Source: DAOTTY01 sp964451095 (lineage in GTDB: Bacteria > Chloroflexota > Anaerolineae > Aggregatilineales > Phototrophicaceae). From it: a stretch of DNA of 64,000 nt. Below, in pieces: positions 41,567 to 50,137 of this stretch. The first letter of the stretch is position 1. Each line of letters begins with the position of its first letter. The position numbers and the translations under genes were made by a program. The stretch covers positions 1 to 64,000 of the forward strand of contig CAYVGI010000002.1 in the NCBI GenBank assembly GCA_964451095.1, read 5' to 3'. The notes under the pieces are model-generated. The model saw nothing but the letters and a program-made list of their open reading frames with translations, was not told the origin of the DNA and did no database searches.

Positions 41567-42472
41567 CTAGTCCGTGTTGTACGGCAGCGGGTCTACGCTT
41601 TCCAGGTACAGGTAAATCGCCTCGATCTCCACGTCGGTAAGCTGGCTGAACGCGGGCCACGGCATGTATGCCGGGTCTAGCTGGGTACCGTCGGGGTTCA
41701 CGCCGGTGCGCAGCAGCGTGTCTAGCTCATCTAGCGTCCAGCCTGCCATCCCCGTCTCGTGGAATGTCAGGTTAGACGCGGGCGGTGGGTCTGGGTCACC
41801 TGCGGGCAGCGGACCGCCAGAAAGGTTTGCGCCGTGGCAGCCGGTGCACGTCCGCACCATGTACTCGCCGTATTCAACCGATGCGGCGACCTCAACGTCT
41901 GCCGGGGTAACGTTTTTGTGGTCAATCAGGCGGGCAGCGATCAGCCCAAGCTCTGCATCGAACACAAACGCCCGTGTGATGATGCCGAAGTAAGTATCGC
42001 CCATGTCCCTATCGACTGGCGGCAGCGACCGAATGTAGGCGATCAGGTTCCCCATGTCGTCGTCGGTGTAGTGTGCGTAATCATGGCTGGGCATGAGCAG
42101 GTAGCCACGACCATCCGGGGCAACCCCGTGGCGGATCGCGCGGATGTAGTCCTCGTCGGAGAAGGTGCCGCCCACACCGCCCGCGCCCGCGGTGAGGTTG
42201 GTACCCGCCACATAGCCCACGGGTGGCGCCTCAAACACGACTTTGCCGCCGCCGTCCTCGGCGTGGCAGCTTGCGCAGCCCCGCGTCACGTAGATGCGCC
42301 CGCCCTCAGTGAGTGCTGCCTCGTCGGTGGGTAGCTCAATCGCAGCAATCTCTGGTACGTCGTACGTCTGATTGATGACGTTGTTAGACGCAACCGTCAG
42401 CCCGGCGTAGCCTGCGCCCAACAACACAACAAGCACCAACAACGTGACCCCAATGCGTCTTAACCACTTCAT
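41567..42472 (-). CDS. Dihaem membrane-anchored cytochrome c
   Basis: 301 residues. N-terminal membrane anchor (VTLLVLVVLLGAGYAGL), then two class I cytochrome c domains: first haem site GCASCH with axial Met probably in YLLMPSHDY, second CTGCH with Met in DPAYMPWPAFSQL. The layout matches the cytochrome c subunits that feed alcohol, aldehyde or gluconate-type dehydrogenases or act as general carriers. No partner dehydrogenase is adjacent. GGAAGAG lies upstream of ATG 42472. An electron carrier on the outer face of the membrane; partner unknown. Confidence 0.9.
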   Translation of the reverse strand: MKWLRRIGVTLLVLVVLLGAGYAGLTVASNNVINQTYDVPEIAAIELPTDEAALTEGGRIYVTRGCASCHAEDGGGKVVFEAPPVGYVAGTNLTAGAGGVGGTFSDEDYIRAIRHGVAPDGRGYLLMPSHDYAHYTDDDMGNLIAYIRSLPPVDRDMGDTYFGIITRAFVFDAELGLIAARLIDHKNVTPADVEVAASVEYGEYMVRTCTGCHGANLSGGPLPAGDPDPPPASNLTFHETGMAGWTLDELDTLLRTGVNPDGTQLDPAYMPWPAFSQLTDVEIEAIYLYLESVDPLPYNTD

Positions 42473-42577
42473 ATGATCTCTTCCTAGGGTATGGTCTATG
42501 CTTGCATTGTAGTAAGGAAGTGATCGGTTGCAATCAAATGACTGTTAAAAATTGGCGAACACCCATGCCAGGAAACA

Positions 42578-43513
42578 CTATGGGGTAACGCGCTCTTCGG
42601 GTGGCTCTACCAATGCCAGCTTGGGTTCATGTGGTGGGCGCTGCCGCTGGTGCAGTGGCTTGAAGCCCCTGCCATAGGCGGTGTGCCCCTGCCCGATGAC
42701 CACAAACGCCCCCTCGTCCGCGTCCATCACCACATGCTTCAGGTCGTTCACCTGGGAGCGGGACACCGTAACATAAAGCAGGGCGCGGTCTTGCCCGGTG
42801 TACATACCACGGGCAGGCAGGTATGTTACACCGCGCTGCAACCGAGACATGATGACCTCCGCTACTTCCTGCGGTTTGTCTGTGATGATAAACACGGTGC
42901 GGATCACACTCGGACCTTCCATGACGTAGTCTGCTGCTACGCCACCCAAGAACAACACCACCAGCGCAAACAGTGCGGATTCCACGCCGAAGACCGCGCC
43001 CGCCGCAAAGATCACTATCGTGTCTGTATAGAGAATGGTGCTGCTGAGCGGTAGCCCGAACCGCCGCTGGATAATGAGCGACAACGTGGACGTACCGCCA
43101 AAGTTCACGCCCCCACGGTAGACGATGCCCCCGGCAATCCCCCCGACAATGCCACCAAACAGCGCGTTCAAAAAGCGGTCGTCTGTGTAGCCTGTGGTGG
43201 GTAGCACATACGTCAACAAGTCGATTGAAACGCTCAGCACTACGACGACATAGATCGTACGTAGCGTGGTACGCCAGCCGCCGGGCAGCATCCGGTAGCC
43301 GATGTACAAAATAGGCACGTTCATAATCATCGTCATCACGCCTACAGGCAGCCCAAACAACTCATTGAGCAATACCGACACACCTGTGACACCAGTCGGC
43401 ACGACCTGTGCCGGAACCAGAAAGATCACGATAGAAGCGGCACCCATCACCGCCGCAAATGTTAACTGCACGTATTTGAATGCAATCTCCAGCCGAGTTT
43501 CTTTGTAAGTCAT
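42578..43513 (-). CDS. YitT-family membrane protein (DUF161/DUF2179), copy 1
   Basis: 311 residues: five or six membrane spans (about 20-205) followed by a cytoplasmic DUF2179 domain (VIRTVFIITDKPQEVAEVIMSRLQRGVTYLPARGMYTGQDRALLYVTVSRSQVNDLKHVV). The membrane part contains VVPTGVTGVSVLLNELFGLPVG, VYRGGVNFGGTSTLSLIIQRRFGLPLS. YitT proteins are widespread with no agreed function; the DUF2179 domain may sense a nucleotide or ion. GGAGAG lies just before ATG 43513. A close paralogue is immediately upstream. Confidence 0.88.
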   Translation of the reverse strand: MTYKETRLEIAFKYVQLTFAAVMGAASIVIFLVPAQVVPTGVTGVSVLLNELFGLPVGVMTMIMNVPILYIGYRMLPGGWRTTLRTIYVVVVLSVSIDLLTYVLPTTGYTDDRFLNALFGGIVGGIAGGIVYRGGVNFGGTSTLSLIIQRRFGLPLSSTILYTDTIVIFAAGAVFGVESALFALVVLFLGGVAADYVMEGPSVIRTVFIITDKPQEVAEVIMSRLQRGVTYLPARGMYTGQDRALLYVTVSRSQVNDLKHVVMDADEGAFVVIGQGHTAYGRGFKPLHQRQRPPHEPKLALVEPPEERVTP

Positions 43514-43629
43514 CTATCTCTCCTTACCAGAGCGCGAATCGTGTAGGAGGATAGTATGGTGAGCGTGGGGGACGCTACAAGGGGAAGTGCGCCGCCCTGA
43601 CTACTGCCAGCGGCGGCACCAGACGAGCG

Positions 43630-44580
43630 CTAGTCCCCCGTTGCTTTGGGTTCGTAGATCGCCTGCGTCTCTAGGTCAGTGAGGCTGGGCAGCGGTTTAA
43701 CCTCTTGCAGCCTGCGCCGCTTGCCGATGGGCTTGAACCCGGCGCCGTACGCCGTGTGCCCCTGAGCGATGACCACAAACGCCGCCTCGTCTACATCGGT
43801 GATGATCTGCTTGGCATCGTTCACCTGGGAGCGGGACACAGTGATATACAGCATGCCCTTGTCAATCCCTGTGTACATGCCGCGTGCGGGTACATAGGTC
43901 ACGCCGCGCTGTAGCTGCGTTATCACGGCACTCGCAACTTCCTGGGGCTTTTCCGAGATGACAAACAACGTGCGGATCACGCTCGGACCCTCCATCACAT
44001 AGTCCGACGCGATGCCACCCAGGAACACCATCACCAGCGCATACAGCGCCCCCTCCACGCCGAACGTTAGCCCAGCAGCAACTACAATGGCAGTATCCAC
44101 GTACATAAACGTGGTGCTCAGCGGCAGCCCCAGCTTGCGCTGCAAAATCAGCCCCAGCACCGATGTGCCGCCGTAGTTGGTACCCGTCCGGTAGACGATG
44201 CCGCCGGAAATGCCGCCGATGATGCCGCCAAAGACGGTGTTCAGCAGGCGGTCATCTGTGTAGCCCGTGCTCGGCAGGTAGGCAACGAACAGGTCTGTAA
44301 AGACGCTGTACACCACCACCACATACATGGACTGCACCGTCATGCGCCAGCCGCCGGGCAGCATCCGGTAGCCCACGTACGCAATGGGCACGTTCATCAG
44401 CAAAATCATCACGCCGACGGGCAGCCCAAAAAAGTGATTGAGCAGCGCTGCGATGCCGCTCACCCCCTGTGGTACAACATCTGCGGGCAGCAAAAAGGCA
44501 ACCAGTGCCGCCGCCCCCATCAGTGCCGCAATCGTCAGTTGCAGGTACTTCCATAAAAGCTCTCTTGGCGACTCCTGTGC
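43630..44580 (-). CDS. YitT-family membrane protein, copy 2 (5' end lost in assembly gap)
   Basis: The frame is open from TAG at 43630 up to the N run. An ATG at 44520 is not the true start: upstream codons read ESPRELLWKYLQLTIAALMGAA, which align with KETRLEIAFKYVQLTFAAVMGAA of copy 1. About the first five residues therefore lie in the gap. Same order as copy 1 (VVPQGVSGIAALL, GGTSVLGLILQRK, VIRTLFVISEKPQEVASAVITQLQRGVTYVPARGMYTG). The tail is longer and different (EVKPLPSLTDLETQAIYEP). Tandem duplication with copy 1, 116 bp apart. Confidence 0.85.
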   Translation of the reverse strand, partial: AQESPRELLWKYLQLTIAALMGAAALVAFLLPADVVPQGVSGIAALLNHFFGLPVGVMILLMNVPIAYVGYRMLPGGWRMTVQSMYVVVVYSVFTDLFVAYLPSTGYTDDRLLNTVFGGIIGGISGGIVYRTGTNYGGTSVLGLILQRKLGLPLSTTFMYVDTAIVVAAGLTFGVEGALYALVMVFLGGIASDYVMEGPSVIRTLFVISEKPQEVASAVITQLQRGVTYVPARGMYTGIDKGMLYITVSRSQVNDAKQIITDVDEAAFVVIAQGHTAYGAGFKPIGKRRRLQEVKPLPSLTDLETQAIYEPKATGD

Positions 44581-44680
44581 NNNNNNNNNNNNNNNNNNNN
44601 NNNNNNNNNNNNNNNNNNNNNNNNNNNNNNNNNNNNNNNNNNNNNNNNNNNNNNNNNNNNNNNNNNNNNNNNNNNNNNNN
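44581..44680. other. Assembly gap, 100 N
   Basis: A run of exactly 100 N. The true length may differ, and the order or distance of the two sides rests on scaffolding. Genes on both sides lose their 5' ends here. Confidence 0.99.
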
Positions 44681-44681
44681 G

Positions 44682-44897
44682 ATCAAAGCGGCGACAGAGG
44701 CGGGCACGCTGGGCTACAAGAGCAAGGTGTCCACATCGCCGGGCAAGGAGCAGGGGCACCCGGATGCGCGGTTGATCCACGTGCGCGTGGCGGATAGCGC
44801 CGCCGACGCAGACGTCAAGCGGGTAGAACAGGCGCTCCGTGACTTGGGCGTGAGGGGGGATATGCGCTACGAGGCGGATGGGCAGCGCCCCACATAA
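44682..44897 (+). CDS. C-terminal fragment of a DUF1917-like (putative phosphothreonine lyase domain) protein
   Basis: 71 residues after the gap, ending in TAA at 44895-44897. The sequence IKAATEAGTLGYKSKVSTSPGKE followed by RLIHVRVADSAADADVKRVEQALRDLGVRGDMRYEADGQRPT follows the C-terminal pattern of the small family annotated as putative phosphothreonine lyase domain/DUF1917/BLES03-like: [A-T-x-x-G-x-L-G-x-x-[AS]-K-V-S-T], then a strand and 'DV-x-R-V-x-x-x-L-R-x-L-G'. The start and active-site region are lost in the gap. Function is not established for the family. Confidence 0.6.
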   Translation: MKAATEAGTLGYKSKVSTSPGKEQGHPDARLIHVRVADSAADADVKRVEQALRDLGVRGDMRYEADGQRPT

Positions 44898-44920
44898 GAC
44901 CGACAGCGTGATGAACATTG

Positions 44921-44945
44921 GTTTGCCCCTGGCACAAGGGCAAAC
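44921..44945. other. Hairpin after the DUF1917-like gene
   Basis: GTTTGCCC/GGGCAAAC, 8-bp arms with a 9-nt loop, 24 bp past the stop codon. No T-run follows, so a weak or rho-assisted terminator at best. The remaining bases to 45104 hold nothing recognisable. Confidence 0.4.
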
Positions 44946-45104
44946 ACACGTAATGGATTGCTCACGGCACGATGGGCGGTTGGCGTCTCTACACCGTTGT
45001 TGCTAAGTGTCTTGCGAGGGAAATTGACGCGCTGCCCCTTGAGGTGCTTCCCCCGTTAGGGTTCGCTCGTGAACCTATCGGTCTCCAGCGTGAACGTGAA
45101 GCCC

Positions 45105-46541
45105 CTACTGCACGCCGCCCACAAACACCGTCTTCAGTTCTGTGTACTCCTGTACGCCTTCGGTACCGCTCTCCGCGCCGATGCCGCTCTGCTTGACGCC
45201 TACAAATGGTGCTTCTGGCGTGGCGGGCAGCCAGTCGTTAATGCAGATCATGCCGAACTCCAGCTTCTCGCTCAAGTGGATAGCACTGTACAGGTCGTTG
45301 GTCTGCACGAACGCGGTCAGCCCATAGTGGGTGTCGTTTGCCATGGCAATCGCCTCGTCGGGGTCGTCAAACGGAATGATGGGCATGACCGGACCGAATA
45401 TCTCCTGGTTGTACAGCGGCATGTCGTTGCTGATGTGGGTCACTACCGTGGGCTGGTAGAAGTAACCGCGCTCCATAGGTGCACGCGCACCGCCCGCCAG
45501 CACCTGTGCACCCATACCCACAGACTGCTGCACAAGCGCTTCGACGCGGTCGCGCTGGTTGCCGTTAATCATCGGTCCGACGTCGGTGTTTTCGTTCAGC
45601 CCGTTGCCGAGCACTGTCTTGCGTGTGCTCTCAACCACCTGTTCCACGAATTCCTCTGCCAGGGATGAGTGCACGTAAAAGCGCTGCGGAGACACGCACA
45701 CCTGCCCGGCGTTGCGGTACTTCCACTGCACGCTGCGCCGCGCCACCGTCCGCACATCGCGCACATCTGGCATGACGATCACGGGTGCGTTGCCGCCCAT
45801 TTCCAGGCTAAGCTGCGTGACGGTCTCGCTCGCGCCGTCCATCAGCAGCTTGCCCACGCGGGTGCTGCCGGTAAAGTGGATTTTTCGCACACGCGGGTCG
45901 CCCAGCATAGCCTGCCCCATCGCCTCAGGCTCCCCGTTGATGAGGTTAAACACCCCTGGTGGCAGCGCCGCGTGTTCTAGTGCGGCAGCGATGAGCATGG
46001 CGGTGCGCGGCGTGTACTCGCTGGGGCGCGTGACTACCGTGCACCCGGCGGCAAGCGCCGCGCCCACTGCCCGCATCACGTTGTAAATGGGGAAGTTCCA
46101 GGCGGTGATAGTCCCCACGACACCAATAGGCTGCCGCACGGCAAACAACCGCCGCTGACTGTTCATCGCCGGGATGATGCGCCCGTACAGGCGTTTGCCC
46201 TCCTCCGCGAAGAATTGCAGGTAATTCGTGCTGCTGCGCCACTCGGCGGCGCTCTCACGCAGCGGCTTGCCGCTCTCCTCTGTGGTGATGCGGGCGAATT
46301 CGTTCACATGCTCGCCAATATACGCCGCCGCCTTGATGAGATAAACCGCCCGCTCATAGGGTGTGCGCCCGCTCCAGGCAGGGAAGGCGGCAGCAGCAGC
46401 GTCAATGGCAGCATCGGCGTCGTCACGCCCGCCAAATGGCACCTGCTGGATCACTTCCTCGGTTGCCGGGTTGATGAGATCCCAGGTGCCGCCGTGCATT
46501 GCGCCCATCCACTCGCCGTTGACGTACTGTTCGAAGCGCAT
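45105..46541 (-). CDS. NAD(P)-dependent aldehyde dehydrogenase, succinate-semialdehyde dehydrogenase-like
   Basis: 478 residues, complete ALDH fold. Cofactor binding WNFPIYNVMRAVGAALAAGCTVVTRPSEYTP; FTGSTRVGKLLM; general base Glu in QLSLEMGGNAPVIV; catalytic Cys in YRNAGQVCVSPQRFYV; terminal VGVKQSGIGAESGTEGVQEYTELKTV. The KQSG-type end and R-N-A-G-Q-V-C site place it with the GabD/SSADH and related semialdehyde dehydrogenases; exact substrate unresolved. ATG 46541 has GGAG 9 bases upstream; a GTG at 46556 is the alternative. Single gene. Confidence 0.92.
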   Translation of the reverse strand: MRFEQYVNGEWMGAMHGGTWDLINPATEEVIQQVPFGGRDDADAAIDAAAAAFPAWSGRTPYERAVYLIKAAAYIGEHVNEFARITTEESGKPLRESAAEWRSSTNYLQFFAEEGKRLYGRIIPAMNSQRRLFAVRQPIGVVGTITAWNFPIYNVMRAVGAALAAGCTVVTRPSEYTPRTAMLIAAALEHAALPPGVFNLINGEPEAMGQAMLGDPRVRKIHFTGSTRVGKLLMDGASETVTQLSLEMGGNAPVIVMPDVRDVRTVARRSVQWKYRNAGQVCVSPQRFYVHSSLAEEFVEQVVESTRKTVLGNGLNENTDVGPMINGNQRDRVEALVQQSVGMGAQVLAGGARAPMERGYFYQPTVVTHISNDMPLYNQEIFGPVMPIIPFDDPDEAIAMANDTHYGLTAFVQTNDLYSAIHLSEKLEFGMICINDWLPATPEAPFVGVKQSGIGAESGTEGVQEYTELKTVFVGGVQ

Positions 46542-46898
46542 CCGTGTTTGCTCCACATTTTAAGAATTGTCTTGTGCGCAGATTGTATTGCATCCTGTGG
46601 GCGTTGCCCACTGCCCCAGGAAAGAAAGCGTGGGGAACTTCGGTTGCTTGTGTATTGGGTAGGGGGAGAACGCCGCTACGCCTAGGGTACAACATGCTGT
46701 GCCCCTACAGGCAATTCGCCGTTTCTGAACTGAATGTGCTTCTCTACGCAGCAGTCCCTACTCCCCAAAAGACACGTTTTTCACAAAAAGATTAGAGGAA
46801 GGTTAAAATGTAAAGAATAGTACCGCAGTCCTGTGTGAAAAAGGTAAATGTCATGATAGAGTATAGACATACACAAAGGGTCCCGGAGCGATACGGAC
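46542..46898. other. Intergenic region with degraded palindromic repeat
   Basis: No gene seen. GGGTACAACATGCTGTGCCCC (about 46686-46706) looks like a decayed copy of a GGGGCA...TGCCCC palindrome; similar GTGCCCCTA fragments occur at about 27355 and 55150. Near 46780-46870 the DNA is A+T-rich and may hold a promoter for the short frame that follows. Confidence 0.35.
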
Positions 46899-47021
46899 AT
46901 GATGATGACCTACAGCTCCCGTAGAAATGAACTCAATGACCTGACCCGCGCCCTGATCGGCGCTTGTTCCCAGTCGCTCCAGGACTCCCCCTTTCCATAT
47001 CACACATTACAACTAATCTAA
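46899..47021 (+). CDS. Possible 40-residue protein
   Basis: ATG 46899 to TAA 47019-47021 with GGAG 11 bases upstream, encoding 40 residues (starts MMMTYSSRRNELNDL, ends YHTLQLI). It overlaps the stop of the convergent glycosyltransferase by 9 bp. Codon use is plausible but the frame is short, so it may be chance. Confidence 0.25.
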   Translation: MMMTYSSRRNELNDLTRALIGACSQSLQDSPFPYHTLQLI

Positions 47022-49214
47022 CTCTAGCTGGGCAAGTGGCAGCGCCCACATCTGGTCAACCACGTTGACGCCCGTGCCTACAGGCAGCCGCTCGAACGTT
47101 TGCGAGTGATACCAGCCCACGCGCAGCCGCAGTTCTGCGATGTCGGCGTCGGTTTGCAGCGTGTGCACCGTGACGAACGGGTTACCGTCTACCCACACCG
47201 ATGTGGGGTAGGCAGGTGGCGGCGCGTCCTGTTGGGCGACAAGCTCGTTGTTTTCGTCCAACAACCCCACCGTCAGCGTGTAGTTCTCGCTGATGGGTTC
47301 CAGCCGCTCCCACAGCAGTTCCACGCGCACGGTGTTGCTGTCCGCTTCCTGCTGCAAGGTGTGCCCCCGCAGCGCGATTTGCCCGCCAAATGGGATGTCC
47401 GCGTTGTTTGCCATCTGTGGTGCTGTGTAGCCCGGCGCGGTGAACACCGGACCGTTGATGAACACACCCGGCAGCGCCGCCCCTTGCGCATCCGTCCAGT
47501 TGACGAAGCGCCCGCTGCCCAGGTCTTCTTCGTCTGGCACGCGGAAGCCGAGCGCCAACTGCACGCGGAACGGCGGCTCGTCCGTGGGGGCGCTGTCCAG
47601 GCGCAGGCGCACCCGTGCGCGGTAAATCTCGTCATCCTGCAAAATGCGTGTGGCGGTCATGCCGGGGTACGTGTCGATGCTGCCCAGCCGCTCGCCCGTC
47701 ACCGGGTGCTGCGCCGTGACGAACAACACCGGGTTTTCGTCGTGCCCGCCACTGAACCACACATCCAGCACCACGTCTTCGCCAGGGCTCACGCGCTGCG
47801 TCAGCAGGTGGTAGCCCAGCACGTCAATGCTTTCTGCTATCGCGTCAATCTCGTTAATGGGCATCGGTGTGGCGAACGGCACATCCACGCGGGCAGTTTC
47901 CACGCGCTCCAGCAGTTCATAAGACTGCCCCAGCCCGCTGTAGGGCGCAATCAGCGTCATCACAGCAAGCGGTGCGATGGGCAACGTGTACAGCCGCTCG
48001 CCCAGCAGCTCGCGCCAGCCCAGCACAATCAACGGGGAAAACGCCGCCAGCGTCATGAACAGCGCCCGCCCCTGCGATACATTCACCTGCCGCGTGATGT
48101 AAATAACGACAATCCACGCCATGACCTGCACCGTGAGGAAAAACAGCACGTACCACATGGTTTCGCGGTTGCGGAACGAGCGCACACCCGCCCCCACCAG
48201 CGCGACAGCGGTCACGATGTAGGCATAGGGGATGAGCCACGGCGGTCCGGGGATGTTCAGGTGCCCCAACATCATCCAAAACGAAATCCAGATGCCGCGC
48301 ACCTCGTGGAACGATGGCAGTCGGTCTCGGTTGCGCGACCACAGGCTAAGCGTGGGGCTAAGCCCGATGGCGTCGTCGTACAGCACCTGGTTGCGCACAA
48401 ACCACCACAGCCCGAACATCAGGAACGTCACGCTCATTGCCGCCAGCGCGAACCCCACCCGCCGCCACTTGAACCGCCCCAGCATCCCGCCCAGCAGCAG
48501 CGCCCCCACCGCGTAACCGTAGGCAATAATCCCGGTCAGCTTGGCGAGCAGAATGCCCACCAGGGTTAGCCCCAGCAGCACCGCTGGCAAGCGCCCAATT
48601 TCGCGGTCGTGCCACATTTGCACCAGGATGGTGACGGCGATAGCGCTGAACAAAATGTTCAGGTTGTCGTTATTGATGCTGGACGCCACATGCGCGAACT
48701 GCGGAATGGACGCGGTGAGCAGCATGGCGGCAAGCCCCAGCTTCACATCCCAAATTAGCCGCCCCACATGATACACACACAGCAGCGCCCCCACGCCCAT
48801 CAGCAGGCTAAACAGGCGGATCGTCCACACCGCCCAAACCGTGTCGCCCACGTGTTCCAATGGGTGAAGCTGCACGTTGAAGTTCTCTCCTGTGACGATG
48901 CCCGTGGACGCAAACGGGTTCAGTTCGATGTAATTCTCAAAGTCGTCTCGCTCGAAGAAGGTGAGCAGCGGCGCGGACACGAGATAATACAGCGGGTGCT
49001 GGTGGCTCTCGAAATTGCGCTGTTCCAGCATGGCACTGCGACCGGGAATGGTGTTCAGGTCTCGCAGCGTGACGATACGGTTCATGTAGACGAAGTGCGC
49101 CAGTTCGTCCGGTCCTTCGAACAGCGGCGTTTTTAGCCCATAGCTAATGCCAACAATGTAAAAGTACACACAGATGAGCGTGGCAAGTCGGTTGGGGGTC
49201 AGTTTTGGCATCAT
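47013..49214 (-). CDS. GT39/ArnT-like membrane glycosyltransferase with two C-terminal beta modules
   Basis: 733 residues from ATG 49214. The first loop carries FEGPDELAHFVYMNRIV (the D-E dyad of GT-C family 39/83 enzymes) and HQHPLYYLVSAPL. About eleven membrane spans run to residue 480, then two repeats of the beta-sandwich module, one with DVLGYHLLTQRVSPGEDVVLDVWF and one with IALRGHTLQQEADSNTVRVELLWERLEP, the same type as at the ends of the 3.1 and 5.4 kb proteins. Such enzymes transfer sugars from polyprenyl phosphate to proteins or glycolipids. Ribosome site GGCGGAAG is close to the ATG; a TTG at 49268 is an alternative. Confidence 0.85.
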   Translation of the reverse strand: MMPKLTPNRLATLICVYFYIVGISYGLKTPLFEGPDELAHFVYMNRIVTLRDLNTIPGRSAMLEQRNFESHQHPLYYLVSAPLLTFFERDDFENYIELNPFASTGIVTGENFNVQLHPLEHVGDTVWAVWTIRLFSLLMGVGALLCVYHVGRLIWDVKLGLAAMLLTASIPQFAHVASSINNDNLNILFSAIAVTILVQMWHDREIGRLPAVLLGLTLVGILLAKLTGIIAYGYAVGALLLGGMLGRFKWRRVGFALAAMSVTFLMFGLWWFVRNQVLYDDAIGLSPTLSLWSRNRDRLPSFHEVRGIWISFWMMLGHLNIPGPPWLIPYAYIVTAVALVGAGVRSFRNRETMWYVLFFLTVQVMAWIVVIYITRQVNVSQGRALFMTLAAFSPLIVLGWRELLGERLYTLPIAPLAVMTLIAPYSGLGQSYELLERVETARVDVPFATPMPINEIDAIAESIDVLGYHLLTQRVSPGEDVVLDVWFSGGHDENPVLFVTAQHPVTGERLGSIDTYPGMTATRILQDDEIYRARVRLRLDSAPTDEPPFRVQLALGFRVPDEEDLGSGRFVNWTDAQGAALPGVFINGPVFTAPGYTAPQMANNADIPFGGQIALRGHTLQQEADSNTVRVELLWERLEPISENYTLTVGLLDENNELVAQQDAPPPAYPTSVWVDGNPFVTVHTLQTDADIAELRLRVGWYHSQTFERLPVGTGVNVVDQMWALPLAQLELD

Positions 49215-49307
49215 CTTCCGCCGGGTAGCGAGCAAATCCACCGGGCACCCCAGGTACCAGCGTGCCAAGGGTGCAAACGGGGAGCGATTATGCCTGGGGT
49301 GGGGGCG

Positions 49308-49382
49308 CTACGCCAGCGTGTATTCGTCGCCGGGGTCTAGCACAACCGGGGAAGCGTCCGTCTCGCTGTTCACCTGGTTTGC
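49308..49382 (-). pseudogene. Detached 3' end of the UPF0173 gene beyond an in-frame TAG
   Basis: After the TAG at 49383-49385 the same frame continues for 24 codons (ANQVNSETDASPVVLDPGDEY then TLA) to a second TAG at 49308-49310. In normal UPF0173 proteins the segment after 'FP-x-IEQ' runs on into a helix and ends in V-V-L-x-P-G-E-x-Y-T-L, exactly what these codons encode. The stop therefore replaces one sense codon, aromatic in many relatives. Confidence 0.7.
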
Positions 49383-50000
49383 CTAGTCCTCGGCGTTTTG
49401 CTCGATGGGCGGGAAGGTGTTGTAGTGCATGGGCAGCACCACCTGCGGTTGAATCCACTGAATTGCATGGATGGAGTCCGTCGGACCCATGGTGAAGAAG
49501 TCGCCAATGGGCAGTATTGCCAGGTCGATGCCCTGTGCGCCGATAAGCTGCATGTCGCTGAACAGAGCGGTGTCGCCAGCAAAGTAGATGCGCTTGCCGC
49601 TTTCCTTCGCCGTGATGATGAAGCCGCACGGCACACCGCCGTAGCTGCCATCTGGGAAGGAGGAGCTGTGATAGGCGCGGGTGAACTTCACCGTCATGAA
49701 GTCGAAGTCGCCTGTACCGCCGGGGTTCATGCCGACGACGTCACTCACGCCCTGGGCGGTCATGTAGTTGCTGATTTCAAAGTTGGTGATGACCTTGGCG
49801 TTGTTCGCCTTGGCAATATCGACCGTGTCGCCGAGGTGGTCGCCGTGGGCGTGCGAGAGCAGGATAACTTCCGGTTTGAGGGTGGCGGGGTCGGTTTCGG
49901 TTAGCGGATTGCCGGAGATGAATGGGTCGATGAGCACGCTGTGCCCGTCAACGTCTAGCATGAAGGCGGAGTGTGCGTACCAGCGAACAGAAATTGCCAC
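49383..50000 (-). CDS. UPF0173/YtkL-type metal-dependent hydrolase, shortened by an in-frame stop
   Basis: 205 residues. Beta-lactamase-superfamily fold: WYAHSAFMLDVDGHSVLIDPFISGNPL, metal motif LLSHAHGDHLGDTVDIA (H-x-H-x-D-H), YFAGDTALFSDMQLIG, VLPMHYNTFPPIEQ (last His). All metal ligands are present. The protein ends about 25 residues before the usual family end because of a TAG at 49383-49385, although the frame downstream is conserved-looking. The missing part is the last helix and strand, so the truncated enzyme may be unstable. Possible explanations are a real nonsense mutation, a sequencing or consensus error, or readthrough. Strand and start (ATG 50000) are clear. Confidence 0.85.
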   Translation of the reverse strand: MAISVRWYAHSAFMLDVDGHSVLIDPFISGNPLTETDPATLKPEVILLSHAHGDHLGDTVDIAKANNAKVITNFEISNYMTAQGVSDVVGMNPGGTGDFDFMTVKFTRAYHSSSFPDGSYGGVPCGFIITAKESGKRIYFAGDTALFSDMQLIGAQGIDLAILPIGDFFTMGPTDSIHAIQWIQPQVVLPMHYNTFPPIEQNAED

Positions 50001-50137
50001 GATGTTTCCCCTTTGTGTGTATTTTGATGCAGATGTAAATCAAACAGACAACTCCATTATAGGGCTATTCCCTGAAATCGTCCTTACATCGGCGCAGTTG
50101 CGTGTACACTGTGGGGCAGATGCACGCTGCACGGGGG

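Noticed and set aside
47100..48569. 489-codon open frame on the plus strand
   Set aside because: Antisense to the clear GT39 gene; His/Arg/Gln-rich composition typical of reversed G+C-rich coding DNA, no domain pattern.
49308..49385. Pyrrolysine or programmed readthrough at TAG
   Set aside because: No pyl genes or readthrough signal visible; mutation or error is the simpler explanation.
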